Positions 33,772-43,310 of a DNA stretch of 64,000 nt are shown one piece after another; position 1 is the first letter of the stretch, and each line of letters begins with the position of its first letter. The notes under the pieces are model-generated. The model had not been told where the DNA came from, searched no databases, and worked only from the letters and a program-made list of their open reading frames with translations. Origin of the DNA: an uncultured Lachnospiraceae bacterium (GTDB lineage: Bacteria; Bacillota; Clostridia; Lachnospirales; Lachnospiraceae); contig CAMWQW010000017.1 in the NCBI GenBank assembly GCA_947176505.1, positions 1-64,000 of the forward strand, read 5' to 3'. The translations under genes and the position numbers were made by a program.

Positions 33772-35133
33772 ATGCGCAGGTGTCAGAAGCTTCAGATGTT
33801 ACTAGATATTTCCGGTCTGCATATGATACATCAGCAGAACAAAGGGAAATTGCTGCAAAAAGAATACCAGTCTATTCTTGATGCGCTGGCTGATTGTCAG
33901 AGAATTGCTATCGAGATAGGGGAGAGCATTGAACAGACAGAAGGTGAAGACAAAGAAATAGACGCCGTTCGATTTCTGGAACAATATTGTGAGACTCTTT
34001 ATCAAGTGAGTCTGCAGTTGGAAGAGATTTCGGCGGAAGATTTATATGGGACACTGGAAGAAGCACTGCGCTTTGTGGAAGAGGCAATTGTTGTAATGCC
34101 CGTAAGGAAAGAAATTGTTTTTCTGCCATACAAAGCGAGTATGTGGGACTCTTTGGAAAGTGTCTATTTTGCTGCCGCACGGGACGAGAACTGCGATGCC
34201 TATGTAGTGCCGATTCCGTATTATGACAGAAAAGCGGATGGAGGCCTTGGGGAAATGCATTATGAGGGCGGTGAATATCCGAAGAATATCCCCATCACTC
34301 ATTACGAAGAATATCATCTGGAAGAAAGACATCCGGATGCAATCTATATTCACAATCCCTATGATGGTAATAACTATGTCACATGCGTACCGGAGAGGTA
34401 CTTTGCCAGCAGGCTTAGGAATTATACTGATCAGTTGGTATACATTCCGTACTTTGTTTTGGATGAAATCAAACCGGATGACCATGAGAAAATCGAGAAA
34501 TTTAAAAATTTGTGTCTTATGCCGGGCGTAATTTACGCGCATAAAGTCATTGTTCAGTCGGAAAACATGCGCCAGATTTATATCAATGAATTTCTGAAAA
34601 ACGCGGAATGGCTCACAGATTACATGGGCTATTTCGACCGAAAGAAGCTGGAGGATAAAATACTGGCGCTTGGTTCGCCGAAATTTGACAGAGTACGCAA
34701 CACGAATAGAGATACGCTGGAGGTTCCGGATGAATGGCTAAGGCTTATTGAGAAGCCTGACGGAACATGGAAGAAGATTATTCTGTATAATACAAGTGTC
34801 AACGCTTTTTTTCAGTATAATGAGAAGATGATTACGAAAATAAAATCTGTTTTTGTAAAGTTCAAGGAGGCGCAGGAGAATGCAGTACTTCTCTGGCGTC
34901 CCCATCCGCTTATATCCGGCACGCTGCGGACTTTAAGACCGCAGCTTTTGGCGGAGTATGAGCAGCTCGTAGAGGAATACCGGAAGGAAGGATATGGTAT
35001 CTACGATGACACCGCCGATGTTGATAGGGCAATCGTATTAAGCGATGCTTATTTCGGAGACTATAGCAGCTTGGTGCAGTTATATCAGGCGACAGGGAAA
35101 CCGGTAATGATAGAAGACGTGGAAGTGCTGTAG
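33772..35133 (+). CDS. CDP-glycerol-type polyol-phosphate transferase, second copy
   Basis: Paralogue of 1147-2451 (453 aa) with the same signature blocks FLPYKASMWDSLESV, IHNPYDGNN, LRNYTDQLVYIPYF, LLWRPHPL and FGDYSSLVQLY. ATG 33772 is chosen because the N-terminus then aligns with the paralogue; AGAGGGG lies 12 bases upstream, somewhat far. The frame is open upstream to TTG 33691, inside the previous gene. It follows two cytidylyltransferases that could supply its CDP-polyol donor. The two copies differ in the N-terminal helix and after HNPYD, so they may use different donors or acceptors. Confidence 0.82.
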   Translation: MRRCQKLQMLLDISGLHMIHQQNKGKLLQKEYQSILDALADCQRIAIEIGESIEQTEGEDKEIDAVRFLEQYCETLYQVSLQLEEISAEDLYGTLEEALRFVEEAIVVMPVRKEIVFLPYKASMWDSLESVYFAAARDENCDAYVVPIPYYDRKADGGLGEMHYEGGEYPKNIPITHYEEYHLEERHPDAIYIHNPYDGNNYVTCVPERYFASRLRNYTDQLVYIPYFVLDEIKPDDHEKIEKFKNLCLMPGVIYAHKVIVQSENMRQIYINEFLKNAEWLTDYMGYFDRKKLEDKILALGSPKFDRVRNTNRDTLEVPDEWLRLIEKPDGTWKKIILYNTSVNAFFQYNEKMITKIKSVFVKFKEAQENAVLLWRPHPLISGTLRTLRPQLLAEYEQLVEEYRKEGYGIYDDTADVDRAIVLSDAYFGDYSSLVQLYQATGKPVMIEDVEVL

Positions 35134-35144
35134 AGAGGTCTGGC

Positions 35145-35723
35145 ATGGATAATACATATATGCAAGAACTATTTGAGAAATTAGACAATACTGAGATTTG
35201 GTATGGCATGAAGCATAAATGCGTGAATTATGATGCCGGTATCAAATTTTTGGTGGATATATTTACGGAGCATAAGGAAAGGCAGGCATGGCTCTTTTTT
35301 ATAGGGAATGGAGGAAGTTCCGCTATAGCAAGCCATATGACTGCAGATTATATGAAAAACGGCGGGATGAATACATACAGCTTGTATGATAACGCGGTTA
35401 CGACTTGTATGGGGAATGATTACGGATATGAGGCTATCTTTTCAAGACCCATGGAATTTCTGGTAAAAAGGGGCGATCTTGTGGTGGCAATCAGCAGCTC
35501 CGGTAATTCACCCAATATTATAGCGGCGATAGAGACTGCCAAGGAGAAGGGCGCATCGGTGGTTACTTTTACGGGATTTTCCGCGGATAATCAGACAAGG
35601 CAGTTGGGCGATATCAATGTATATGTGCCCTGTGAAAAATATGGTATTGTGGAGTCTATCCATAACATGATCCTTCAACAGGTAGTAGATATGATTATGG
35701 AGAGAGACGGAGTAAAATTATAA
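35145..35723 (+). CDS. gmhA: Sedoheptulose-7-phosphate isomerase (SIS domain)
   Basis: GmhA turns sedoheptulose-7-phosphate into D-glycero-D-manno-heptose-7-phosphate, the first step to activated heptose. A single SIS domain is clear: FFIGNGGSSAIASHMTADYMKNG (in two overlapping motifs around residues 51-72), VAISSSGNSPNIIAAI near residue 115, and the C-terminal EKYGIVESIHNMILQQVVD helix that carries active-site residues. At 192 aa it is of standard length. gmhB follows with one base between them. The split transketolase at 47-49 kb could help supply the sedoheptulose phosphate. Confidence 0.88.
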   Translation: MDNTYMQELFEKLDNTEIWYGMKHKCVNYDAGIKFLVDIFTEHKERQAWLFFIGNGGSSAIASHMTADYMKNGGMNTYSLYDNAVTTCMGNDYGYEAIFSRPMEFLVKRGDLVVAISSSGNSPNIIAAIETAKEKGASVVTFTGFSADNQTRQLGDINVYVPCEKYGIVESIHNMILQQVVDMIMERDGVKL

Positions 35724-35724
35724 T

Positions 35725-36312
35725 ATGGATGCGAAGGCAAAGAAACCCGCTGTGTTTTTAGACCGGGACGGAGTATTGACGGAAGAAAACGGGTATATTA
35801 CCTCACCGGAAAAATTAAAGATATTTCCCTATGCCGAGGAGTCTGTCCGTAAGATACGGCAGAAAGGTTATTATACAATTGTGATTACGAATCAAAGTGG
35901 TGTGGCAAGAGGCTTGTTTACAGAGAAGGCGTTACAAGAGATGAATGAATACTTGATGAAGCAGACGCATGTAGATGCCATTTTCTATTGTCCCCATCAT
36001 CCGGGCGGAAAAGTCGAAAAGTATACAAAAGAATGTGCCTGCCGGAAACCAAGAACAGGAATGTTTGAGGCAGCTTGCAGAGAATTCGCAATTGATATGT
36101 CCAACTCTTACATGATAGGAGACCGGGCAGGGGATATTTTTGCGGGACAAAGTGCGGGCGTAAGGACGATATTGTTAGAATCCGGTTATGGAACGGGAGG
36201 ATTGGAAGCCGAGGTTACGCCGGATAACATCATGCAGGATTTGCGTGAGGCGGCGATGTATCTGCCGGATGCTACAGAACATTTACAGAATAAGACAGCA
36301 GAAAGGATATAA
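35725..36312 (+). CDS. gmhB: D-glycero-D-manno-heptose-1,7-bisphosphate 7-phosphatase
   Basis: A HAD phosphatase of the histidinol-phosphatase/GmhB type. FLDRDGVLTEENGYI (residues 11-25) holds the nucleophile and acid Asp pair, VITNQSGVARGLF is the second motif, CPHHPGG..CACRKPRTGM is the Cys/His zinc loop typical of GmhB, and MIGDRAGDIFAG the acidic motif. At 195 aa it is normal. It removes the 7-phosphate after the kinase step, which the fusion protein at 43311 could perform. Confidence 0.88.
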   Translation: MDAKAKKPAVFLDRDGVLTEENGYITSPEKLKIFPYAEESVRKIRQKGYYTIVITNQSGVARGLFTEKALQEMNEYLMKQTHVDAIFYCPHHPGGKVEKYTKECACRKPRTGMFEAACREFAIDMSNSYMIGDRAGDIFAGQSAGVRTILLESGYGTGGLEAEVTPDNIMQDLREAAMYLPDATEHLQNKTAERI

Positions 36313-36317
36313 TCAAC

Positions 36318-37304
36318 ATGATTTCATTAGTAACAGGCGGATGTGGATTTATCGGTTCCCATATGGTGGACCGGCTGCTTGCAGAAGGGCATACGGTTAA
36401 AGTGATTGATAACTGGACGACGGGAAGACCGGAGAATCTGGAACACCAGAAGGATAACCCGAAGCTGACCGTATATCATATGGACATCAGAAATAAAGAG
36501 GAGATTGAGCCTGTTTTTCAGGGGGCGGACTATGTGTTCCACTTCGCGGCGCTGGCGGATATCGTACCTTCCATCCAAAGACCATGGGATTATTATTCTT
36601 CCAATGTTTTAGGAACCTATAATGTAGTGGAGTGTGCGAAGAATGCAGGCATTCGGAAACTGGTGTATGCGGCATCTTCGTCCTGCTACGGAATACCGGA
36701 TGCATACCCGACGAAAGAAACAGCCGAGATTAGACCGCAGTATCCGTATGCACTGACTAAACGGCTGGGGGAAGAGACGGTTCTGCATTGGGGACAGGTA
36801 TACGGACTTCCCGTAGTGACGTTGCGGCTTTTTAATGTATATGGAACGCGCTCCAGAACATCCGGTACATACGGTGCGGTGTTTGGCGTATTTTTAGCGC
36901 AGAAGCTTGCCGGGAAGCCTTTTACGGTAGTGGGCGACGGTACGCAGACGAGGGATTTTACATATGTGACGGACATCGCGGATGCTTTTTACACGGCGGC
37001 AATGTCGGATGTGGTACAGGATACGTTCAATGTGGGAAGCGGCGGAACATATTCGGTCAACCGTCTTTGTGAGCTGCTGGGCGGCGAGATTACGCATATC
37101 CCCAAGAGACCGGGCGAGCCGGACTGTACTTTTGCGGACACGACGAAGATTGAGAAGGCGCTCGGCTGGAAGGCGAAGGTAAGCTTTGAAGAAGGTGTAG
37201 GGAAAGTGCTTGACAATATAGACTACTGGAGAGAAGCTCCGGTCTGGACACCGGACAGCATCGGTGAGGCGACGGAAGATTGGTTTAAGTATTTGGGGAG
37301 ATAA
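36318..37304 (+). CDS. NAD-dependent sugar-nucleotide epimerase/dehydratase (extended SDR)
   Basis: Rossmann motif VTGGCGFIGSH (residues 5-15), HFAALADIVPS, catalytic Ser-Tyr-Lys set with SSSCYG and YPYALTK, then LRLFNVYGTR and GDGTQTRDFTYV; these are hallmarks of UDP-glucose 4-epimerase/dTDP-glucose dehydratase-type SDR enzymes. Its place after gmhA and gmhB suggests action on an NDP-heptose or similar, but UDP-hexose 4-epimerisation is possible. The gene is clearly richer in G+C (32 of 60 in 36961-37020) than the 12-22 kb stretch (19 of 60 in 16081-16140), hinting at a different origin. Confidence 0.88.
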   Translation: MISLVTGGCGFIGSHMVDRLLAEGHTVKVIDNWTTGRPENLEHQKDNPKLTVYHMDIRNKEEIEPVFQGADYVFHFAALADIVPSIQRPWDYYSSNVLGTYNVVECAKNAGIRKLVYAASSSCYGIPDAYPTKETAEIRPQYPYALTKRLGEETVLHWGQVYGLPVVTLRLFNVYGTRSRTSGTYGAVFGVFLAQKLAGKPFTVVGDGTQTRDFTYVTDIADAFYTAAMSDVVQDTFNVGSGGTYSVNRLCELLGGEITHIPKRPGEPDCTFADTTKIEKALGWKAKVSFEEGVGKVLDNIDYWREAPVWTPDSIGEATEDWFKYLGR

Positions 37305-37307
37305 GAA

Positions 37308-39146
37308 ATGCTTATTGTTAGATTGACTACGGGATTAGGCAACCAAATGTATGAATATATGGCTGGGTATGCACTGGCAAAGGAACTGCATCAAGAGCTG
37401 GTGCTGGACATAGAGAACTGTACGCGTTCTGCATATGGGTATTTGCTTGATCATTTCAATATACCTGCATGCAGGAAGATTATTTACGCACAGGACAGTA
37501 TCGGCGGAGGAGACGACGAGTTCTATGACAGAACATTGGATCTTTGGGACGATATGGTAATTCTTGTACAGTCAGAGGAACAGAAAGAAGGATATGAAGA
37601 TAATGATAGAATGGTTGTGTATTCTGACTGGAAGATGACAGAAGAATTAAGAGATTGCAAGAATTTATATATGTATGGGTACTTTCTGGGGAAAAATAAA
37701 TATTTTAAAAATTATTGGGAGGAATTAAAAGCCCTTTTTACGTTAAAAGAAGAAAATGAGGATGTAAGAGATTTCAGGAAATTGATTCAGAGAAGAACTT
37801 CCGTAGGAATACATATCCGCAGAGGAGACATCTTGTTGATGGATTGGTTTTGCAAAGCGGAAGATGATTACTATAGGGCAGCAATAGAATGCTGTAGAGA
37901 ATTATATGGCGATTGCGTGTTCTGCGTTTTTTCGGATGATATTGAGTATGCGAAAAAGATGCTGGGAGCAGATGAAAATATTTACTATGTCCACTATGAT
38001 GGTTATGATGATGCTTCCGTGAATGAGTTTTACTGCCTGTCTTTATGTGACCACAGGATTTTGACAGCTTTAAGTACATTTGGACTATTGGCTGATGAAC
38101 TGCATCAGGGGAGCGGAAGTCATTCTTTTATGTGGGACACGGATGAGTCAACCAAGGGCATTCCGCTGGAGAAAAAAAGTGGAAACAAAAGAATCCTTTT
38201 GAATAAAGAGGATATTCGAAGATACAGCACAAGATATCAGATGATTCATGAAGAGATGGCGCCGCCGGATGCAGGATTGCCTTATCAAAGATTTAAGAGA
38301 CTAGTAGAAGAAAACAGAAATCACGAGGCGCTGCAAGCGGCATTTTGCCTATATCATGACAAGAAGGGCGGCGTAGAGTTTGGATTGTATCTGGCAAGAG
38401 CGCTGATGTGGATTGGCGCATATGAAGAGGCTGTGGTAGAATTGGCAAAGCTGTCGCAGGATGCGGTGAAGCAGTTTTTTAGTGATTTGATATTAGACGA
38501 GTCAAAGAAAAAACAGTTAGCCAGTCTGTATGAAGGGATAGGAATACAAGTAAAAAAACATTTTATTATCGTATTGGCTAAAGAAGTGACGCCGGCTTAT
38601 GAAACGTGCGGATTATTTGATTTGGCAATTGTTTTGTCGCATATAGGTCATGATGTCACCATAGTATACGATACGATCGATGCAGGAAAGTATTATTTTC
38701 AGCAAAGTAATATGCTCCACAATGCCAGAGGCATTAATATGGAGTGTTTTCATGTAGAAAAGGAGACTGTGATTAATTCCGGGATATGTGATTTCTATAA
38801 TGGCTTTGAAGAGGATGAATTGATCATTATTTCTGAGGATAAGAGCTTCTTCGATAGAAGCGGTTGCAGTAAAAAATTGCAGTTTATTATATCTGATGAG
38901 GAATATGGTTCCGAGGAATTATTTGACAAAGCGGATTATATTTTGACACAGCAGAAGGAGCTGGCGGAGGATAACAGTAAATATATTTATTGGCAGGAGC
39001 AAAATATTCAGGGTCAATACGTACTGATATCTTTCCCGTGGGAATACGGATACGGACAACGGTTGAATCGAAGAATGATTAAGATGGCGGAAGCATTGTT
39101 AAAGTCTGTCGCAAATAGACATGATGAAGAAGGTAGTGAACAATAA
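37308..39146 (+). CDS. GT11-like fucosyltransferase with long C-terminal extension
   Basis: Residues 1-~290 match alpha-1,2-fucosyltransferases (GT11): LTTGLGNQMYEYMAGYALA (6-24), VGIHIRRGDI near residue 165 (the GDP-fucose binding HxRRGD), CVFSDDIEYAKKML and a Ser-Thr-Phe motif LSTFGLLAD. A further ~310 residues follow, of which ~410-600 look like a Rossmann or GT-B-like half (HFIIVLAKEVTPAYETCG, VLSHIGHDVTIVYDT). This extension is not part of usual GT11 enzymes (~300 aa). No fucose synthesis genes (gmd, fcl) are in the window, so the donor could be another GDP-sugar such as a GDP-heptose. Confidence 0.78.
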   Translation: MLIVRLTTGLGNQMYEYMAGYALAKELHQELVLDIENCTRSAYGYLLDHFNIPACRKIIYAQDSIGGGDDEFYDRTLDLWDDMVILVQSEEQKEGYEDNDRMVVYSDWKMTEELRDCKNLYMYGYFLGKNKYFKNYWEELKALFTLKEENEDVRDFRKLIQRRTSVGIHIRRGDILLMDWFCKAEDDYYRAAIECCRELYGDCVFCVFSDDIEYAKKMLGADENIYYVHYDGYDDASVNEFYCLSLCDHRILTALSTFGLLADELHQGSGSHSFMWDTDESTKGIPLEKKSGNKRILLNKEDIRRYSTRYQMIHEEMAPPDAGLPYQRFKRLVEENRNHEALQAAFCLYHDKKGGVEFGLYLARALMWIGAYEEAVVELAKLSQDAVKQFFSDLILDESKKKQLASLYEGIGIQVKKHFIIVLAKEVTPAYETCGLFDLAIVLSHIGHDVTIVYDTIDAGKYYFQQSNMLHNARGINMECFHVEKETVINSGICDFYNGFEEDELIIISEDKSFFDRSGCSKKLQFIISDEEYGSEELFDKADYILTQQKELAEDNSKYIYWQEQNIQGQYVLISFPWEYGYGQRLNRRMIKMAEALLKSVANRHDEEGSEQ

Positions 39147-39844
39147 TGAGAACCTATACAAATACTGACTTGGAAGAATATTTGAAAAATGATTGGATTA
39201 AGGATTTCATCAATCATCATATTGATGACCGGGAAAGGGAAATTCGCACAAACCAGTGGCTGTCAAATATGGATAATAAGAGACTTATCTATGCAGATGT
39301 TTACGGCGATATATTGCGTGAGAAATCCTCCAAGAAAGTATTAGATGTGGGAGGAGGCTACAATTCGCTTACTAAGGTGCTGGCAGCTAATTCACAGTAC
39401 ACATTATTAGATTTCATGGCACATGGAGGAGAGGACTATCTTAGAGAGATATCAGGCAAATATCATATTCACTGGATGGAACAAGACTGGTATGACATGA
39501 AAGAAACGGCTGCTTACGATGTGATAATAGCAAATGATATTTTCCCTGATGTGGATCAGAGAATGGAACTGTTTATTGACAAGATGCTTCCGCATTGCCA
39601 CGAATTAAGGCTGGTGGTGACATATTATAACACGCCATGCTTTTATACGACTAAGAGAGTGGATGATTCTGAAATCATGACTTTCTTGTCATGGGACGGT
39701 GAGATAACCGGATTGAAGTTGAAAAAGTATACCTCCAGAAGTAACGCGTCAGAACACGAATTGGAGGCAATGAAAGACAATCATGACAGTATATACCGTA
39801 ACGGAAGACAGGTATCGTATATTGTAATAAAGGGAGATTTATAG
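39146..39844 (+). CDS. SAM-dependent methyltransferase-like protein
   Basis: Starts inside the previous stop (TAATG overlap at 39144-39148), so translation is coupled. The SAM-binding motif is KVLDVGGGYNSLTKVLA near residue 64, followed by an acidic YTLLDFMAHGG and a DVIIANDIFPDVDQRMELF stretch typical of methyltransferase strand 4. 232 aa. The substrate is not evident. Confidence 0.72.
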   Translation: MRTYTNTDLEEYLKNDWIKDFINHHIDDREREIRTNQWLSNMDNKRLIYADVYGDILREKSSKKVLDVGGGYNSLTKVLAANSQYTLLDFMAHGGEDYLREISGKYHIHWMEQDWYDMKETAAYDVIIANDIFPDVDQRMELFIDKMLPHCHELRLVVTYYNTPCFYTTKRVDDSEIMTFLSWDGEITGLKLKKYTSRSNASEHELEAMKDNHDSIYRNGRQVSYIVIKGDL

Positions 39845-39877
39845 ACTAGAATCAAGAAGAAAGCGGTATGGATACGA

Positions 39878-41059
39878 ATGCGCAATTATTCAATACATAA
39901 TATGAAATGGAAAAACAGAGGGCATGAATTAGACGGACTCGCTGCTTTAATGCTGGAGGAGGGTAACGAGTATTATCTTATCGGCAGCAAAGAGGAAAAC
40001 GAGTCTTTCTATGAAAAAACCGGTCGCTATATGAAACGGGTTATGCCGGTTACTATATCGCATGAGAGAGTTGTCGAGTATGCGGGGCAAAATGCTGTGT
40101 CTGAAAAAGATATGCAGCTCAATGACCACACAATACTGATTTGTACGGCAAGGAACCGCGCTGAATATGAAACGATACGAAATAAATGGAGAGAAAAAGG
40201 ACTTATAGAAAATCAGCGTTTTTTTCAAGGAGAGCTCTTTTCTATGATATATGATGTGTATGTAAGAAATCAGATCCGGATAGACAGGATAGAGATTTTT
40301 CTGACATCACGCTGCACCTTACAGTGTGAGAAATGCATATCATATATTCCATATTTTGAGAGAAAAATGGACGTTCCTTTGGAACAGCTAAAGAAAGATG
40401 CGGACATTTTGTTTCAAAAGGTGGATTATATATATAAGTTGAAGGTATTGGGCGGAGAAGGACTTCTCTATCCGTATCTGGTAGAATATATCGATTATAT
40501 ATGGGACAGATATCAAGAGAAAATCGGAACAATCAGAATCGGAACTAACGGAACGGTTATACCGAGCAAGGACATCTTGGATATGTGTTCGAGAAATCAT
40601 GTGATACTGGACATCAGCGACTATTCCAAAGCCGTTCCGGAGCAATCCAAATTGGCTGAAATAAAGGCACTGTGCGATAAAAATAATGTGACGGTAGAGA
40701 TAAAAAGGACAGGTGAGCAGTGGCTGGATTTAGGGTTCCCCAATAAAGTATTTGATGTAAAAGATGAGGGACAAATGTGGGAACATTTTTGCGGATGCGC
40801 CATGTTTTGCAGGCAGTTCAGTCAAGGAAGAATGTGGTATTGCTGCACCAATTTTGCCGCGGTCTGCGCCGGTCTTTTTCCGGAAAACGAGAACGATTAT
40901 TTTGATTTTACAGCAGATTTTTCTAAGAAGGAACTGTTAGAATATGAAGTCGGATACAGCAGGTTAGGACATACGACATTCTGCGTTGTCTGCGGCGGAT
41001 GTTCGGATGAAGTTAACCCATGTCAGGTTGAAGTGGCAAAGCAGTTGAGAGAAAAATAG
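39878..41059 (+). CDS. Radical SAM protein with N-terminal Rossmann-like module
   Basis: Residues ~130-300 form a radical SAM domain with the CxxxxxC-type cluster TSRCTLQCEKC (C-x3-C-x2-C) and a following LGGEG, IGTNGT. The C-terminal third is rich in Cys (HFCGCAMFC, WYCCTNFAAVC, CVVCGGC), consistent with an auxiliary iron-sulfur (SPASM/Twitch-like) domain. The N-terminal ~120 residues (EEGNEYYLIGSKEENESF, HTILICTARNRAEY) resemble the small module repeated in this window. Radical SAM enzymes in sugar loci act as epimerases, dehydratases or deaminases. The 33-base gap before it contains AAGAAAG only, a modest ribosome site. Confidence 0.8.
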   Translation: MRNYSIHNMKWKNRGHELDGLAALMLEEGNEYYLIGSKEENESFYEKTGRYMKRVMPVTISHERVVEYAGQNAVSEKDMQLNDHTILICTARNRAEYETIRNKWREKGLIENQRFFQGELFSMIYDVYVRNQIRIDRIEIFLTSRCTLQCEKCISYIPYFERKMDVPLEQLKKDADILFQKVDYIYKLKVLGGEGLLYPYLVEYIDYIWDRYQEKIGTIRIGTNGTVIPSKDILDMCSRNHVILDISDYSKAVPEQSKLAEIKALCDKNNVTVEIKRTGEQWLDLGFPNKVFDVKDEGQMWEHFCGCAMFCRQFSQGRMWYCCTNFAAVCAGLFPENENDYFDFTADFSKKELLEYEVGYSRLGHTTFCVVCGGCSDEVNPCQVEVAKQLREK

Positions 41060-41075
41060 AATAGAGAGTAAATGT

Positions 41076-42164
41076 ATGAAATTTATTAATCAAATGGAAC
41101 CATGTTTTGATGATTGTGAGCGAATTGCACTAAACGAGTATATGCAGGCAGGCGGATGGGTTACGGAATTTAAGAAGACGCGTGAATTTGAGGCGGCTAT
41201 TGCTAAATACACAGGCGCTTCTTTCTGTTCTGTAGTAAGTAATGGAACGGTGGCATTGTCTATCGCTTTAATGGCTTGCGGAGTTACTGTCGGAGACGAG
41301 GTAATTGTGCCTGATTATACGATGGTGGCAACCCCTAATGCGGCAGAACTTATCGGCGCAAAGGCTGTCTTCGTAGATATTGATATCCGAAATTTATGTA
41401 TGGACTTTGAGCTGATGAAAGAGGCGGTGACAGAGAAGACTAAAGCAGTTATTCTTGTGAGCATTAACGGAAGATATCCGTCCCGGATTAAGGAGTTTGT
41501 AGATTACTGTAAGGCTAAGGAGATTTATCTGATTGAGGATGCCGCCCAGTCTTTAGGGAGCTTTTATGGTGGAAGACATGTAGGCAGATATGGGGATATC
41601 GGCAGTTTTTCGTTCAGTGCGCCCAAGATTATCACGACCGGACAAGGCGGTGCGCTCATTACTGATAACGAGGAGTTATTCACGAAGATTAAGCGAATAC
41701 GTGATTTCGGAAGAGAACAGGGCGGGAGCGATCACTATCTTACAAAGGGATGGAATTTTAAATTTACGGATATTCAGGCTGTTATTGGGTTGGAACAAAT
41801 GAAAAAGCTTCCAGATAGAGTTGAACGCAAGAAAGCGATGGGCAAGCTATACTGGGATAGGCTGGCTGAGATTCCGGGTGTTGAGCGTATAGATACAGAT
41901 TTTGCGCAGACTGCGCCATGGTTTTTTGATATTTTATGTGAAGACCGACAGGGACTGATGGCTTACTTAAAAGAAAAGAATATCGGAACGAGGGAATTTT
42001 ATCCGGCACTGCATAAGGAGCCGGCGTATCATTACACTTCATTGTCGTTTCCGTCGGCGGAAGATGCTGCCAAACGTGGTTTGTGGCTGCCTTCGGCGGT
42101 GACGTTGACAGATGAAGAAATTGATTATGTATGTGAGCATATTAGGATGTACTATCATGGATGA
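41076..42164 (+). CDS. DegT/DnrJ/EryC1 family PLP aminotransferase
   Basis: Sugar aminotransferases of this family convert NDP-keto sugars to amino sugars using glutamate. Visible are the N-terminal GGWVTEFKKTREFE and VSNGTVALSIAL motifs, PDYTMVATPNAA, ValGlu-Asp-Ala PLP-ring contact in LIEDAAQSLGS, and the PLP lysine Lys184 in FSAPKIITTGQGG. At 362 aa it is complete. A second family member lies at 50084-51157. No 4,6-dehydratase is close by apart from the epimerase at 36318, so the keto substrate is unknown. The radical SAM gene before it may work in the same route. Confidence 0.88.
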   Translation: MKFINQMEPCFDDCERIALNEYMQAGGWVTEFKKTREFEAAIAKYTGASFCSVVSNGTVALSIALMACGVTVGDEVIVPDYTMVATPNAAELIGAKAVFVDIDIRNLCMDFELMKEAVTEKTKAVILVSINGRYPSRIKEFVDYCKAKEIYLIEDAAQSLGSFYGGRHVGRYGDIGSFSFSAPKIITTGQGGALITDNEELFTKIKRIRDFGREQGGSDHYLTKGWNFKFTDIQAVIGLEQMKKLPDRVERKKAMGKLYWDRLAEIPGVERIDTDFAQTAPWFFDILCEDRQGLMAYLKEKNIGTREFYPALHKEPAYHYTSLSFPSAEDAAKRGLWLPSAVTLTDEEIDYVCEHIRMYYHG

Positions 42165-42202
42165 TGCCGGATGAGAGAATAAAGAGGAAAGTAGAAATTT
42201 AG

Positions 42203-43281
42203 ATGAAAAAATTATTAGTTTGGGGAACCGGAGACTTAGCGGAGCAATTTATAGATAGTGGGTGCCAAGGAGATATCATTGGTTTTGTAGAAACGGTGAA
42301 ATCAAAAGATGTATTTATGAAAAAGCCGGTATATGACAGCCGTGAAATTCCGGAGGAATACGACTACATTGTTATAGCAAATTCTTATGGAACAGAAATA
42401 TATTCGTTATGTATCAAGCTGGATATTGATATATCCAAATTGATATTCCTATATAGAATTCAGAGCAGAGTAGGCTGTACGGATGCAGCGGTATTAAAAG
42501 AGGTATTGTCAGAAAAAAGTTATGACGATTATTGTATCAGGTTCCGCCTCAAACCCCAGCCGAAGCAACATCCAAGGGAGAAAGGGGATGAGTTTGTTTA
42601 TGAGGATGCAGAAAAATATCGTAAATTAAATACAAGACCAACTTTTGAGATTCAGGAAAAATATATGTGGCCCATTGCTACGGATAAGTATGTTGAGGCA
42701 GGAAATGTAGATGATTATTTTCAGCAGGATTTATGGGCTGCAAAATTAATATATAAAAGCGGAGTAAAAAAACATTTTGATATTGGGTCGAGACTCGATG
42801 GGTTCATAGCGCATTTATTGGCTATGGATATTGAAGTATCTATGATAGATATCAGAGAATTTCCGGCGGAAGTGGAAAATTTGTATACGGTGGTTGATGA
42901 TGCAACCAATTTAGAGCAGATTCCGGATGATAGTATAGAAAGTATGTCGGCGTTGTGCTCATTGGAACATTTTGGTTTGGGACGGTATGGGGATCCGATT
43001 GACCCGGAGGCATGTTTTAAGTGTTTCGATGCAATCCAAAGAAAATTGAAAAAAGGCGGAAGATTATATATTTCTGTTCCGATTGCAAGTGAGCGTGTAG
43101 AATTCAATGCACATCGTATTTTTTATGCGAGTACAATTGTGGAATGTTTTCTGATATGATACTCGAGGAGTTTTCTGTTTCTGCGGATGGTGTATTGGAA
43201 TCGCATGTAGAAGATATTCATAAATATGATGATGACGAGTGTGATTATCGGTTTGGCTTATTCTATTTTGTCAAAAAATAG
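42203..43281 (+). pseudogene. FGAG module + DUF268 protein, broken by a frameshift
   Basis: Residues 1-~100 form the repeated module (KLLVWGTGDLAEQFI, IIGFVET). The rest matches DUF268: HFDIGSRLDGFIAHLLA (methyltransferase-like loop), SMSALCSLEHFGLGRYGDP and KGGRLYISVP, ending NAHRIFYASTIVECF. The frame then stops at 43157-43159, but the DUF268-like C-terminus continues in another frame (43156-43281, ending YRFGLFYFVKK). Adding one T to the four-T run at 43147-43150 would restore a ~356-residue protein. This is a recent inactivating frameshift, slippage site or sequence error. GAGGAAAG precedes the ATG region at 42184-42191. Confidence 0.75.
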
Positions 43282-43310
43282 AAGCATATAAAATCAATGA
43301 GGAAAGTACC

